From Whalleya microplaca (Eukaryota; Ascomycota; Sordariomycetes; Xylariales; Xylariaceae): 64,000 nt of DNA. Position 1 is the stretch's first letter; the number at the start of each line of letters is the position of its first letter. A program made the position numbers and the translations under genes. The notes below the pieces were generated by a model. It was not told where the DNA came from. It worked only from the letters and a program-made list of their open reading frames with translations, and did not search any database. Of the stretch, positions 10,947-23,591 are shown piece after piece. Location of the stretch: contig MU385776.1 in NCBI GenBank assembly GCA_022497155.1, positions 133,293-197,292 on the forward strand, given 5' to 3'.

Positions 10947-12902
10947 CTATTCCTGACTGATGCGACCAATGCCGATGACGCACCAATACGCCAATTCTTT
11001 CTTCTCCCGCGCGTCCTTTTCCTTGCCCGCCGTCGTGCCCACCTGGTCGTGCGACACGTCGCCCTCCCACTCCAGCCGTACAAACATGGGTATCTCCAAC
11101 ACGTCCTCGTCCTCCTTCAGGGGACTCAGATCCGGCTCCGGCTCCTTCGGAGGCTCCTGCTCATCATCATCATCAACATCATCGACATCATCAACCTCTT
11201 TCCTAAAAGACTCGGGGGACGGCGGGGGAGCAACATCCGTGCGCAGCGACGCTGGCACCACCTCGACCACGATGCTGACCCAGTTCCGCCCGCGCTCCCA
11301 GATCTTGCCGGCCTCGGCCTGGTGGTGGTGGCTGCCGCCGCTGCCCTCGTCGCCGCGGCGGCGGCGCCGCTCCTTGTCGCCGTCCTTGAGCACGTCATCC
11401 AGGTACATGTCGGTGTCGGTGTTGGCGTCGATCTGGAACTGCGGGCACAGGACGGTGACCTTGGAGGCGAAGCGGCCGGGCGTCGTGGCCGGCGTCGCCA
11501 GCGTCACCTTCACGTCCTCGAAGATCGGGTTCTTGAACGTCAGCAGGTACTGCACGGGGCGGAGCGGCCGCAGCAGGGTGGTGGTGGGCGCGGGCAAGGG
11601 CCCCCCTGACGTGCTCACGCTCGGGTTGTTGCTGTGCGCGGCGCTGGGCAGCGGCTTGATCGAGATCGAGGGGATCGAGTTGTTGGCCACGAGGCGGATG
11701 CGCCAGCGCGTGTTGCCGACCTTGGACTCGGGCTTACTGATGATGTGGCGGCAGACGGGACAGCGCTTCGAGCGCTTGGTGCGCAGGAGGTACGGGATCG
11801 GCCATAGCTCGTCGGTGAAGTGCCCGCCCTCCTCGACCTGCATCTTGGCCTGGTCGCCCGTGATCGTGCCGTCCCAGCCGTCGCGGCGCAGCTGCGAGAC
11901 GGCCGCGCTCTCGTCGAGGTCGCTGGCCTGGAACCCCTCGCTGGCGGCGTCCGCCTCCCGCATCATGGTGGACTTGGACTTGGCCTTCAGGCCGCCCGCG
12001 TTGTTGCCCGAGTACAGGTTCATGATGCGCGAGAGGGCGCCGGGCGAGTTGAAGCCGCCGTAGTCGCCGAGGCCCGCGAGGCCCGAGGTCGACGCGCTCG
12101 AGCTGGTCTGAGCGTGGTAGAAGGCCTTCATGGCCGCGAACCGGGCCTTCGTGCCCTCGGGCACGGAGTCGAACTTCTTCGGCGACGCGTCGCCGCTCGG
12201 GATGTGCTTCGACAGGTCCTCGCCGTAGCGGAGCTTGGTGAGCTGGGCGAAGATGCCCCCCGGCTTGTCGAACTTGACGCCGATCTCCGACGAGTTCCAG
12301 TTGCAGTACGAGCATGTGAGCACCCAGGGCCCAGAGGGCACTGCCGGAGAAGCGCCATCCGCCGCGGTTAGGAGGGAGGGCTCGGGTGCTGTTTCGAAGG
12401 ACTGGACGGCCAGCGGTCCTATGCATATCGGGCATTGGAAACAGCTACGCGTGCACCTACGTACGTAACGGCGAGTTAGCACCCTGCCCGTGGAAGCTTA
12501 TTACGGTTGATATGCAAGCGCCAGCTTGTGATGTTGTACAGCGTGCAGCGATTGCGCGGCACACCGATGGGGCTCGACACAGGGTGGTAACACATACCTG
12601 TTGCCCTCGGTCTTTAAGCTGCTGCTTCCAACCTCGAACAGACAGTTGGGGCAGTAGACCGAGACGAGCTCCTCGGACACGCAGCGAGGACAGCGGATCT
12701 GGTGGCACACATCGCAGTATAGCAGATACTCGAGGGGGTACAAGCTGTAGTTCGACCGAGGCGCGCGCGGGTCGAAGGTCCGGTCATCGTCGTCGGGGGA
12801 GTCCTGAGAGGTGGGGGAGGGCGCGTCGTCCGCCGGACGGCCGCGGTTCGTCGAATCGTGGCAGGGACATTGTATGTAGGTGTAGGGTGTGAAAGATGCC
12901 AT
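10947..12902 (-). CDS. ro-2: dynactin subunit p62 (DCTN4; Neurospora RO-2 type)
   Basis: Two exons on the minus strand, 12902-12598 and 12456-10947, joined over a 141-bp intron, give 604 residues. This is the p62 subunit of dynactin, part of the pointed-end complex that helps dynein move nuclei and vesicles along microtubules; Neurospora mutants are called ropy. The N-terminus has a zinc-binding cysteine array (YCDVCHQIRCPRC, then VYCPNC), completed across the splice junction by CFQCPIC. A further pair, CPVCRH, lies mid-protein, ahead of WRIRLVANNSIPSI. The C-terminal third contains an acidic stretch rich in Asp, Val and Glu, then the conserved VPMF-like strand region ending in a WCVIGIG block. 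The coding region is notably GC-rich, producing long spurious frames on the opposite strand. Confidence 0.93.
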
Positions 12903-15300
12903 TTATTTATTTAGACCTCCCGGAACGTCACATTTCAGCCCACACAAAGTACGGGTGAACCGAGTGAGTAGAGACGATCTTGCGCGTGTCGATGAATCTG
13001 GGGTTGGATATAGAGAGCAGCGGGTCTGGAGAGAGTCTACACTTTTACGGATTAGACTTTGGTACATGTACACCTTAATTGAATTGAACCTGCAAATGAC
13101 ATCAATTGGAACCCTGATAGCTCTTCCGGGGTTACCTTTATCCTGATTCCCGAAGTTGAGCCGACTATACTCAGGTACTTAGCCTACCTTACCCACCTCC
13201 AGATCTAGATCTGAAATGACATCGACTCTTTAAGCTTGAACATACATACCAAACTCGAACGCCTTACAACCTCCAACGCGGATCATTACACCAGATAGAA
13301 GACGATAGTGCGCTTCTCCACGTAAGATATTTGTTTCCAATACTCTTGAGTTCTCTGTGTGGCTTTGATAATTGAGCTGCTGGGCGGTGGTCCAATTCGC
13401 ACCCAGCAAGTTGTGTAACGCTTCATGTTGTGATCTCAATTCCGCAGATTACTGTTCCATTAGACAAGGTACATTAATTCCTTACATAGTAGGAATAGCA
13501 GATCTTCTTAAACTGTGAGTGTCCAGTATCCTTTCTGGAGGCAAGCAAACGAGGTCAATTTTCATCCCAACTTCGGAGAAAGTCATCCATGGTATAAAAG
13601 TTCAATAGGTACGTAGTCTCATCAAGCTCGAACTTAAATACCCCAGGTACACTCTACAATCCCTTTTGCTCCTGAATGCGAAGGGATGTTGCACATCTGC
13701 TTCAAGCGAGGAGAGACAAGCACGGAATACTCAGATTCGTTGATCTACGTAGACTCTAGAATGTCAGGATACATCCAACAACTTGTCAGCTAGCTAGCCG
13801 TTAGGAACCCCCCGAGGGCAACGATAGCGTGAGACTGTCATCAATTTCGTGGATGCTAACGTGGTTAGTCCACATAACGTTTATGCTAATTCCCCAGTAT
13901 TGGCCGTCTCCAGGATTTGCCTATGTAACATGTACAACGCCAATCGGCAATAGATTCGTGACAACTCCGTCCTATAGTCGGATAGCTGTCTGTTTCAACT
14001 AAGATCACTACAATTACGGACTTGATCAAATGCTCGTGTAGCAAACCCGAGATCAGCAAGAGCCAAAGATGCGCGAAATCATTGTAATGCGTCACGGCGG
14101 GAAGCTTGCCAGATCAATATATGGATAAGTATTGTCCTACTAACTAGTGTAATGTAGCTAGGTATTCGGCGATTGTTCCAGACACAGAAACCTGCTGGGG
14201 ACCACAAATTTGCCTAAGGTTTCGCCGGCTGAAACGTAAAGTGGTGCAATCAACATAGTTAAGTGTTGCTCAACTGCTCATCAGGTTTTCAATAGCTATG
14301 GTGAGTTGAAAGATTACGAAATATACCAACCCAAGAGGCTACACCCGCTCGCTAAGGACCAGCTAAGCTACCTAGTCGTAATAGTCTGGTCCGATGAGAT
14401 GGAGGTGTGGATAAGATTGTGAATGGCTCACAGACGAGGGGATCCAATGGAATCCCGAGGACTGCATGCATCGACCCTGCATCGTACCTCACAAGCGTCG
14501 ATCATCTAGATTTGGTCCGCTTGGCTTGGCATCTCTCTCAGCCTCTCCATCTTTCCAGCAGCGTGGGTAAATCCGTTGAGGCGTAAGGTGTTTTGCCTCC
14601 TTCACTGAAGCTTTGCAACGTTTTCACCAGAACGAGCAATATTTCCAAAGGCTTGTTAGAAACCTTTGGAACTGATAGTCTCACAGCAATGCCTAAGGGA
14701 CTAGAAGTTATAGCAGTGATGAAAGTTGCGCGAATATCCTGAAAATATATCGAGTCTCGGCTTGGTTGTCAACCTGGCAGGGATCGAGGCTTTTCAAGTC
14801 CGGACTCTTGGAATACAAGGTGTCTTGCAACGGACGAAACAGGCATAGCAGCTGTCGCTCGGGGTGTCACTACCTGTCTACACTAGTGGCACATCCAGGA
14901 GCATTGTGTCCTCGATAACTATACTGTGGACTAGACGGGATGGACTCGTCTAGTCGGTGTGCTCGTGGGTATATCTCGCCTCCTTGTTCGTCGAGGCAGG
15001 GTTTATAAGTTCTTAAGGTTTGGCATCTTCTAATCGTTGTATCTGGGTACCTTAGTCCGCTCACCCCATATCAGAGTCGATGACATGGCGCAATTCCAAG
15101 GTTACCTCTACTATAACCTCTGAGTTAGAAGTGTCAAAAGCCGGCAGCACACAAACTCACAATTGACCACACCTCTGGACTAGGTGTAAGGCAATTCCAA
15201 GTGCGTCGTCACCGACGGCTTAGGCCCCTACCACACCTATGCCCTAATTGTACCTAGGTAGGTAGATAGGCTGTTGGAAAAGGCAGTTGTCTCTTGCGCA
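12903..15300. other. divergent intergenic region
   Basis: This 2.4 kb region separates divergent starts of dynactin p62 (minus) and the DUF8004-like gene (plus). It contains only short frames without family resemblance. A second perfect TACCTAGGTA palindrome is at 15251-15260, just before the downstream gene. Confidence 0.55.
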
Positions 15301-17992
15301 ATGATATTTGCACAGAATGAGTCTCGTCCCGCCTCGAGTCATTCAGCACTCAAGATGGATGGCCCGCTCGCACGGGAATTGTCACTCTATACTGGAGTTT
15401 CAAACCGTTCGCGAGGCTGGAAAACGAGGAAGTCCGGCGCGGTCACGCAGATATATCCGCCTTGCAATCCGAGTGTTCTCAAGTGGGACGGCGCTTCAAA
15501 ATCGTACACTGCTTGGGATAACCTGAGAAGGGCAAGTAGTTATGAATCACTCTAGTTGCGCCACAAGCTCACATGTTTATTGTAGGATCCCGAGTTATGG
15601 TACCCGAACGGAAATTGTTACATCCATCTCTACGAGAAAGGACAAAGCCGTAGGGGTCCTGCTTTCAAAGTGCCATTCTCGACCCTCCTCGACGCGAATT
15701 GCTATCCCCTCGTTGATAGATTTATGGCATTGGACGTCTCGAAACCAGTTTGGCTTGCTCATGACGAAAACGGTACTTCAGCAAGCTCTTTTGGTTACAT
15801 TTATGGTCAGAGTCGCATCGAGCTCTTCATTCCAGCTCCTCCTCAGTCAGACAAGCAACAGGCATATAATTACCATCTGGCAACTCGCAACTTCTTCGCT
15901 TTCGTGTTCCGAAGATCTGTAGTAGGAGAGAATCTAGGGACCGCTTTGATCACCCTTCTGCACAGTATGCATGAGTTTCGCAACACGGACGTGGACAATG
16001 TCCAGGACTTGATGAGTTATTTGGAAGACGAGGGCTACCTCAACTTGAACGGTCAACCATCCAACGCGGTGGCTATGCTACATCTAGCAGAAGTGTTCCA
16101 GCTGAGAGGGCTATATATCAACGCATTTGCGCATTGTTGCGGTATGGGCCACCAGTTATTCCTCGGCGCTGAATACCAGGTGAGTGTATTCCAGCTTGTT
16201 GTATTCAGAAGCTTGTTAACGAGAATAGCTTCTGTCATCTGTTACTAGAAGGCTCATCCATCGCGCTCGACTTGAGATGGATGCAAGGCTGGCGAAGTGT
16301 ACGATCATGTTGAGGACCTTTCTTCAAGACGACTTGTCGGATGCTCGTCTTGGCTTATATCCGGGCGCTCGAGCGCATCTCGAACGTTTCCGAACCCTCC
16401 TACATGGATTCTATGCTGCACGATTCGGATATTACCCACCTCAATCAAATGATGACCCAACGACCATATTCGAAGTGGATATATTTAGAACGATGAGGAT
16501 TGACTTCGAAGCTCTTTACCGGTACCTGGTCGATGAGAACTTTGACATTTCCCAAATTAGCCCCTTCTTAGCTCAAGGAGGAATTTGCACGTTGCAGAGT
16601 GTCCAATCCTTCGATAGTAGACAAAACTTCCAAACCCTATTTCATCCCCTTCCACATCTCCCTGAAGTGTTACAAGACCACAGTTCATCCAAGCTCGCCT
16701 GGATAAGTAGACAAATAAGGTCAACTCAAAAACAGCGAGAGAACATACACGCAGCATTGTTGAGGGCCACTAACCAGAAGCCTGCGTTGTTGAAAAATGA
16801 GCTTGTTAGAGCATACTGTCAATTTGAGGAAGACTCAGTCTACTCCCCCACGAAGGCCGATAAACTGGAAAACTTAGGCCCAATGGATGCCCGCAAAGTT
16901 CGCTGGATTCTAATCTATTCGGTCTACCAAACACTGCGTCAAGCGACCGAATATCCGGTGGAAGTCCACGAGGCCATTGACACTCCGTACAACGTCTGCA
17001 TTTCAACCAAGAGCCTACCGCCATGGAAGCAAGAGCGGCCTGTGCGCGCCCTTGTTAGAAGACAATCAGACCATGTTATTGACAATTCCGCGTCACCAAT
17101 AGCAGGATGGATCTCAGCGAGAACATCGTCTCCTGCCTCTCTCTTACTCAGCTCCGAGATCAAACCAGATATTGATTACTTAGCCCTCACGTATCAAGAG
17201 GATACGGTGGCTGCACCAAAGGAACGGCGCGCACGGCTCCAAAAGAGCCCAAGTCGGAAGGGAAGCCTCACCAGAAACCTATCGCTTCGACGATCACTGT
17301 CTATCTTCAACAAGCAGCGACCTGAAGAGATCGTCGAAGAATCTGATGTCGCACAATATCATGAAATTATCGAGGAGTACGGACACGGTACTGATGATGT
17401 TGATAACACGGTGGAAGAACAGTCGTCAGCGAAAGCATCTGAATCGACTGTTAAGGAAGAATCCGTTTCCGTTTCGAGCTATCACGATTCAAGCGATTCC
17501 AGCTGCTTTGGGGAGGGAAGTACAGAGACCGCAAATACTTCCCTTCCCGAAACCCCCACCGATATCTTTACTTTTTCACAGAGCAGCCGTCAAAGTGCCA
17601 TGTGCGTGCGTTGTGACATTGATGGGGATATTGATCTACCCCCACGTCGAATCAAGTCGACAGAAGCACGAAGACTCGTCGGCCCAAGCGTATCTAGGAG
17701 GTCCTCAATACGGCGGCCAAAGAGTACCGATGGCCTATTGCAGAAGGCACTGAACCCTGCACCGTTGAGTATCCCCAAGGCTGATATGTGTCCCATCGCA
17801 ATGCCCTCCCCTATGAGCCCGACAGCCTGGGACTACATCAAAGCCGTCATGGAGGTCAAAGCATCAGATTGGATGGTAAACGATATTCAACCTGAATGGG
17901 AGAAATATACGGACCTCGGTGGTCACGCCGAGCTGAGATCCAACCCGCCAATTGCCGTACCGAGACCCAGACCGGTTTCAGCGGTATACTAA
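15301..17992 (+). CDS. DUF8004-like fungal protein
   Basis: Three exons, 15301-15531, 15586-16179 and 16229-17992, encode about 862 residues. Intron 1 (54 bp) has a GC donor with the strong GC-type context AGG|GCAAGT and a normal AG acceptor. Intron 2 (49 bp) is GT-AG. Joining gives the family block WDNLRR-DPELWYPNGNC, followed by the conserved helical region with YHLATRNFFAFVFRR and, across junction 2, the block RLIHRARLEMD. This is the pattern of fungal proteins carrying DUF8004. The C-terminal half is low-complexity, Ser/Glu-rich and probably disordered, with the short conserved end DWMVNDIQPEWEKY. Function is unknown. The first in-frame ATG is at 15301; an upstream exon cannot be excluded. 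Confidence 0.82.
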
Positions 17993-18425
17993 GCAGTAAG
18001 AAACGTAGGACACGAAACATCAAGCGAACTAGTCGTTCATTTTGCAGAGTTGCCTTTCATATTGCATGATACCCACTAATACATATACACGTTCCTTACA
18101 TCAGAGGCAAAGCATTCAGGTTATGATTTCTTGACGAATTCAACGTTTATTCACGATAGAGCTACGAGGTTTAATATAATGGGAGCGTTTATGATTTGAC
18201 GATCTGGGAGACCTTAAGCTGAACATAGTGGATTAAAACGTGCCTGGATGTAGCCTTGATTGACACGGGTTTTCATGACGCTTCACACAATCTGCAGTTA
18301 GGAGTTGGACATACATACCACTCGGGACCCAATACTATACAGACCAAACACAGCCTATTCATTTCTCATACCATGCATCATACCGCCGCGTTCAAAAATG
18401 TGTCCTGCACGAATAGCGATTACAA
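17993..18425. other. convergent 3' intergenic region
   Basis: A 433-bp gap between the stop codons of the DUF8004-like gene (plus) and the EXPERA-like gene (minus). AT-rich, presumably both 3' untranslated regions; no gene seen. Confidence 0.6.
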
Positions 18426-19269
18426 TTACTCAGACTTGATCGATGCACCCGTCGAAGCTATTGCCAAGCCATTGATAATTTCACTTCCCAACGCGTAAAT
18501 CATGTAAGAAGGGAAGATGAGCCACGCGCCGCTGCTTCTGGTCAGCTCAATGAACGTCAGGGCAATACCTGTAGGACTCACTTGGGGATAATCCACAAGG
18601 GAATCAGGTCTTGAATGCTGTTGTGGCCAATGTTGTCGAAGCCCGAGTAGTACTCATTGAGCCCTGTCTCACTGTCAGCCTCCCTCATCACATCACACAA
18701 GTCCAGCAAACATCCCAGCATCACATTACACACGCATCCACTTGCCACTTCCCACCTCCAACCACCAACCACCATCACGGGGCAGACTCACAATACAGCA
18801 CCGTCTTACTCAACGTCATAACGGCGGCGCTAAACGCGGTCAACACGGCAACAGCAGCGGGCCGTCCACTTAGCACACTGACCCCCGTCGCGGTCTTCTT
18901 TGCGGTGCGCAGGTAGATGGCGACGTAGACGAGGTACATGGCGGTCTCGAGGACGTTGAGGGCGCCCTGGGCGCCGGTGAAGCCGTTGCCGGCCTCCCAC
19001 GCCTTCCACCCGTACACGTGGTCGACCTCGCCGTACAGCTTGTACGGCGCGTACAGCGGCCAGTGCAGGCGCCCGCCCTCCATCGTGTGCGGGCGTAGTA
19101 ACACGTACCCCGAGTCCCAGATCACGAGCGGCAGCGACACCGCCAGCCAGAACAGCGTTACGCGGGACGGCGCGTGGGTCCAGAGCGTGCGCGGCGACGC
19201 GGGGTTGAGGGTGGTGCTGGCGGAGGGCCCGGGCGAGGCGGCTTTGCTTGCTGAGCGCGTCGTTACCAT
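18426..19269 (-). CDS. EXPERA/emopamil-binding-like membrane protein
   Basis: Three exons on the minus strand, 19269-18792, 18663-18582 and 18537-18426, with introns of 128 and 44 bp, give 223 residues. After a Ser/Ala/Pro-rich N-terminus there are several membrane helices, near residues 40-60, 105-125, 140-160 and 190-210. Conserved fungal blocks are readable: LRPHTMEGGRLHWPL, VDHVYGWKAWEAGNGFTGAQ, then, formed across junction 1, LSKTVLYWLNEYYSGFDNIGHN, and across junction 2 WIIPKSSGAWLIFPSYMIY. The arrangement fits fungal proteins annotated with the EXPERA (emopamil-binding, TM6SF2, sigma-2) domain. Some relatives act in sterol isomerisation, but catalytic function here is not established. 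The ATG at 19269 is the first true start; frames opening further upstream use non-ATG codons. Confidence 0.8.
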
Positions 19270-20240
19270 TTTTATCGCTGGCGGTGGTGGGGGGGGTTTC
19301 AATGGTCGGTTGTGTAGGTAGGTTTTGGTAGGAAGTCGTGGATGGGCGATTGTGTGTTGGTTGGGTCAAAAGTGGTTGCGATGGATGGATGGCTATATAG
19401 GTAGATATATGGATGTGTGGATGGGCGCCCTCGAGGATTAAGGAGAATTGAAGTTCGAGAGACAGTAAGCCAGAGAAAGGAAAGCTCAAGCTGTCAGGTC
19501 GTAGTGGAGAGCTTTCATCGGCTAGGTGCGGGGATAGATCATGATTAATGTAGTAATAGTGTGATGCGACGCGCTGGAAGCTACATACTTTTGTACTTGT
19601 CAAATGGCCTGGCTGGCTGAACGAGTCAACTCCCTGTCCAGCCTGTCTTGGTTCCTAGACAATTCGGAAACGTCTTGCTGGCCAATGAACGCAGAGCAAG
19701 TGCGTGCCAAGACTGCGGCTTCATTCCCTACTAAGTAGAATAATCTGTACGGATTGATCACACCCATTCAAAGGTTTCATCTTGTTGCTTAACTCGACGA
19801 CTCTGAGCAACTTGCCCAAAACAGAGACGGCGATATCCCCCATTGATCGACTAAAAGTAGTTGTTATAGCAATATCAGTTACTCGGCTCTAGCAAACCAC
19901 TTCTAGAGCGATAACATGACATTGTGGATTAATGCCGGGTATTCACCCTGGGCGAGATTTGAGATTTGACAGTTTGTCATAAGTGCCCTACCTAAAATCA
20001 GCAATCTAATTACCTTTCAATACCTATTATACATCCACCCATAACTCACATCTAGCTTTCATACTATTACATGCAATTCATAGTAACCACCGTTATGTCG
20101 ATACCCTATATGTATTCAACTCTGCTAATTGGATGGAAAGGTAGCCCACGCTAGAGAATTTGAGGTAGATCGAGAGTGCTTTGTCAGATCGAGTGGCACT
20201 ATCCCGTATTAATAGAAGTGGGCATTCAAAGGTAATGGGT

Positions 20241-20266
20241 GTAGTAGTAGTAGTAGTAGTAGTAGT
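20241..20266. repeat. (GTA)n microsatellite
   Basis: Nearly nine uninterrupted copies of the trinucleotide GTA in intergenic DNA. Confidence 0.95.
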
Positions 20267-21686
20267 CATGAATAGACAGCGCCTACGTAAGCGGATCATG
20301 CCTTTTCTGGTCCTAGTAATATCATCATATCAACGGAGACGTCTGGTCCCAAACGCATTCTAACTACAAACTGGGTGCAGATGACACCTCTTTACGGCTG
20401 ACATGGGTGTATTAATACTACAGAGCCATCAACAACTTGCAAAATATATAAGTATATCCATATAGCCTTAGTCATCGGCTGAAGCCTGGGGTCATGAATA
20501 GGAAAGGTAAGAGACAAGGCTCAACGAAGTATCATAGCATTCCAGAAGCATTGAACGGTATCATGAAGGTTCAAGCTAAATGAGTATAGGAGAACGGTAC
20601 TATCAGTGTGACTATATCACAGCATCAAATTTCCATCTATGGGATTTATTGGTGTTGTTATATAATAGGGGCTTGGGTATTCCGTAGATTGCTGATGGTC
20701 GTTCAACTTATAACATAGGTATCATTAGTTTAGGTAATGATACAGTCTCCCAAATTCGTTAGATTGCTACACTATAACGGCTCTACCTATGAACCTGCTA
20801 GTAAAATAACATCTTCATTCTATGATGCCCATTCTCCATCCTAGTGATAGCCAGATCCGTGGCTGTGACAGGACAGAACAAGCCGTGTACATTTTACGAT
20901 CAAGAGTGATATTGACAGATGATTACACGAGAGCTCTATTATTTGACGAATAACTAGCCAGCTAGTATGTTGCCCAACTTCACCATCCCACTTCTCGTAC
21001 CACATTTGCGCGCACTGCAGACCCGCTGTTCGAGGAGGTCGGTCCGTTAATCATAGCAGTATTTGCTGACTATTTTCCGAATACTGGAATGCGAAAGGTT
21101 GAGATACACTCTTGTCAAATCCATGAAGGTATCTGTATAAAGCTAAAGTTCATTGGAAAGGGTGGACTGTGTATTGTTGTTGCTATCAAGGAGTGTTTTG
21201 GAATCGCGACTTACAAGGGTCAATGGGCTGAGGGCATGTTCCACTGCTGTCTGTCTGAGCCGCGACAGCACCGCCAGTTGTATCTGCGATATTTTCCATC
21301 GTGGAGTGAATATGTCGAATAATGGGAAACTGGTCCTTTATTTAGCTGGGAAGAATATGAAGGGTCTGGTATTAATTGGAAAGACCAGGATTGACCTCTG
21401 GGGGGACCTGATCACCGCCAAATGTGCTTTCGTAGATTTCAGGAGTAGATTAAGGATCAAAATCAATAAAACTCTATGATACCTGTAGTATTTGAGTGAT
21501 CAGGTTGAGTTTTGGGGGGATATTCCATCAGGCCTGAAGAGACCTTTAAGTATAATAGGTTTAGCCGCCGCAGAACGAGAATGGGGACCATATTCTCTTG
21601 CACTTTATTACTGCCATACCAGTTCTCGTTTTTGATACAAAAAAGGGGTAGTATGAATGGCAAAACAACGAAACTACGAAACAACA

Positions 21687-21717
21687 AAATAGACGCGGAG
21701 GCCAAATAGACGCGGAG
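21687..21717. repeat. two-copy 17-bp-period direct repeat
   Basis: The block AAATAGACGCGGAG occurs at 21687-21700 and again at 21704-21717, separated by three bases. No coding or structural role is apparent. Confidence 0.85.
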
Positions 21718-22834
21718 CATCTGAACACTTAGCGTGGTAGACTGTGAGGTAATTGGCCCAAACAGCTAATCGCGGCTGTTTCAGCCGACGATTCGTCTCG
21801 CCGTAGTCTAGCGGTCGTTCGTCTTACGATCTTGCATCTGTGGGAATATACTCTTTGTAGACGACTTAGGGAGCCTTGTGAAATCGGATAACTTCGGTTA
21901 AGGTCGGGGTTGCAGAGTCATTGAGTTGACCGCAACCAATAGTCATCAACCGATCGACTCTAGATGACAACAGTTGTAGATACGGGTAGGGGGCCTAGCG
22001 AAGAATAAACAAGCCATAGGATATGACCTTGCATAGGATGCTTTACGTAGGGCTACTCGACTTTACCTCATGAACCATCTAGTTGAGAGTTGTAATCTAA
22101 GAAGTACACTTCACCGATTTGATGATCACTAACTGTACATCACAACGCTCAGGATATTAATAGGCGTTGACGGCGAGACTAAAGCAGCTTGCCGAGTCCA
22201 TCCTGGTGGTTTACACAATATGCAGATGCTAGCTTTTGTAGGGTAGCTATCATACGGACAGTGGACCATCCTTATTCTTGATGCGAAGCGCAAGTGGCAT
22301 TTGACGAATAGGAGTATAGAAACTTACGAGCAGGGTGGAGAGCATATGTAGTTGGGGAATGACCAGCTTACTGCATTAGAGCAAGACTATGTTTCGTTTC
22401 ATCAGATCGGCCGATTTGCTCAAACGATTGGTCTCAAATTATCCTTGCTCGCTGTAATGTCAGCAATTCAAGAGCCAGGTAGATCAGCTTGAGGATAATT
22501 TATAATTCCTATTGCTGGTTCTCTGCCAATCTGTGTTGGAAACCGAAGGTGTCTTACCTCCTTTCCATTTATTGGTATTCATTAATCCGTAAATTTTCTG
22601 CCCAATGGTCTACATAGTCCTCTAGCAAATAGGATAGCATCGAATTCGTGCCACTTCAAACAACCTCTCTTCTGTAGTGTATCCAACGGAAATTCTAAAT
22701 CGCTGTCGTCGCTATAGAAATTTCGCCTAATGCGAAGAAGGTATGTACAAACTTCGGTGTGAATTGATCTGTACTACTCTTCGGTAACTTCCTTCTGTTC
22801 GATAGCATCGCAAAGCTCACGTGCGCCAATGATT

Positions 22835-23591
22835 CTACGACTTGACCTTTCCAATGCCACTTTGTACTAACATTCGAACGTACCATCTGTGCATAAACTC
22901 AATCTTCGGAGGTATAGGGTGCCCAGCACCCTCCACGAAAGGCGCAGCGCTACTGAACAAGGCCGACTTCAGACTGAATTCGGCCTGTTGTGCGTCCCGG
23001 TCGATCTTCGCGCTGATGACGACCAAACCGTCCGAGTTCCTCAGTCCGGGTTCCAACGGAGATCCACCGCAACGAACAGCAATTTCATTACCCTCGTTGT
23101 TAACGACCTCAAAGTGATTTGAGAACTTCAAGCCCGTCTCGTACTTAGCGACGGCCAAATCAGACACTTTCCAGAGGTAATTCTCCGTTCCAGGTGGCTT
23201 ATCGTAACGCTCATGAAGCTTACTCTGAGTCCAAAAGCCTGGTTGGATGTCAGTCGGTTGATATATCCTATCCAGAGAGAGGGGAAAGGTCAATCGTACC
23301 CCAGCGGCTCCACACACCGCGGCAAAACTCTAGTGTGAGAGCTTGCTCATTATCACGAAGATCGGGACGAATCTTTGATAGCGGAATACGCTTGGTGACA
23401 ACATCCTGAAGCGCCGGGTTTCCCTTTGGATTATATTTTGCGTACGTCTTGGACTTGAAAATGGGGTCGTCCTTCGTGAGGTCGATGAGGCTCGTGCTTG
23501 CGGCTAAGTAGGCCATTCCAACACCCACACTAGCCACGCCGCCGGTCACGCCCCACAGACCTGTTAAGAATGTTGTCCGAATGATTCCCAT
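22835..23591 (-). CDS. conserved fungal protein of unknown function
   Basis: Two exons on the minus strand, 23591-23300 and 23238-22835, joined over a 61-bp intron, give 231 residues. The first 30 residues are hydrophobic and Gly-rich (MGIIRTTFLTGLWGVTGG and on), suggesting a membrane anchor or mitochondrial inner-membrane type insertion. The central part, completed across the junction as FCRGVWSRW-GFWTQSKLHERY, followed by LKFSNHFEVV and IAVRCGGSP, looks like a widespread fungal family of uncharacterised proteins, often small and beta-rich. I recognise the pattern but not a function. Both exons are needed for the conserved block, which supports the splice. Confidence 0.75.

Larger units (their letters stand above)
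19270..22834. other. long AT-leaning gene-free interval
   Basis: About 3.6 kb without a supportable gene. It contains a GTA microsatellite at 20241-20266, a short direct duplication at 21687-21717 and a fragment near 21799 that weakly resembles a tRNA A box. The first part is the promoter of the EXPERA-like gene. Confidence 0.55.

Noticed and set aside
10960..12371. Long plus-strand frames opposite dynactin p62
   Set aside because: Shadows caused by the GC-rich coding region of the minus-strand gene; low-complexity Ser/Arg/Val content.
18830..19603. 257-codon minus-strand frame overlapping the EXPERA-like gene
   Set aside because: Arg/Ala-rich shadow frame; the EXPERA-like frame has membrane helices and consistent splicing.
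21799..21925. Possible tRNA: A-box-like GTAGTCTAGCGGT
   Set aside because: No proper B box or stems downstream; at most a remote relic.
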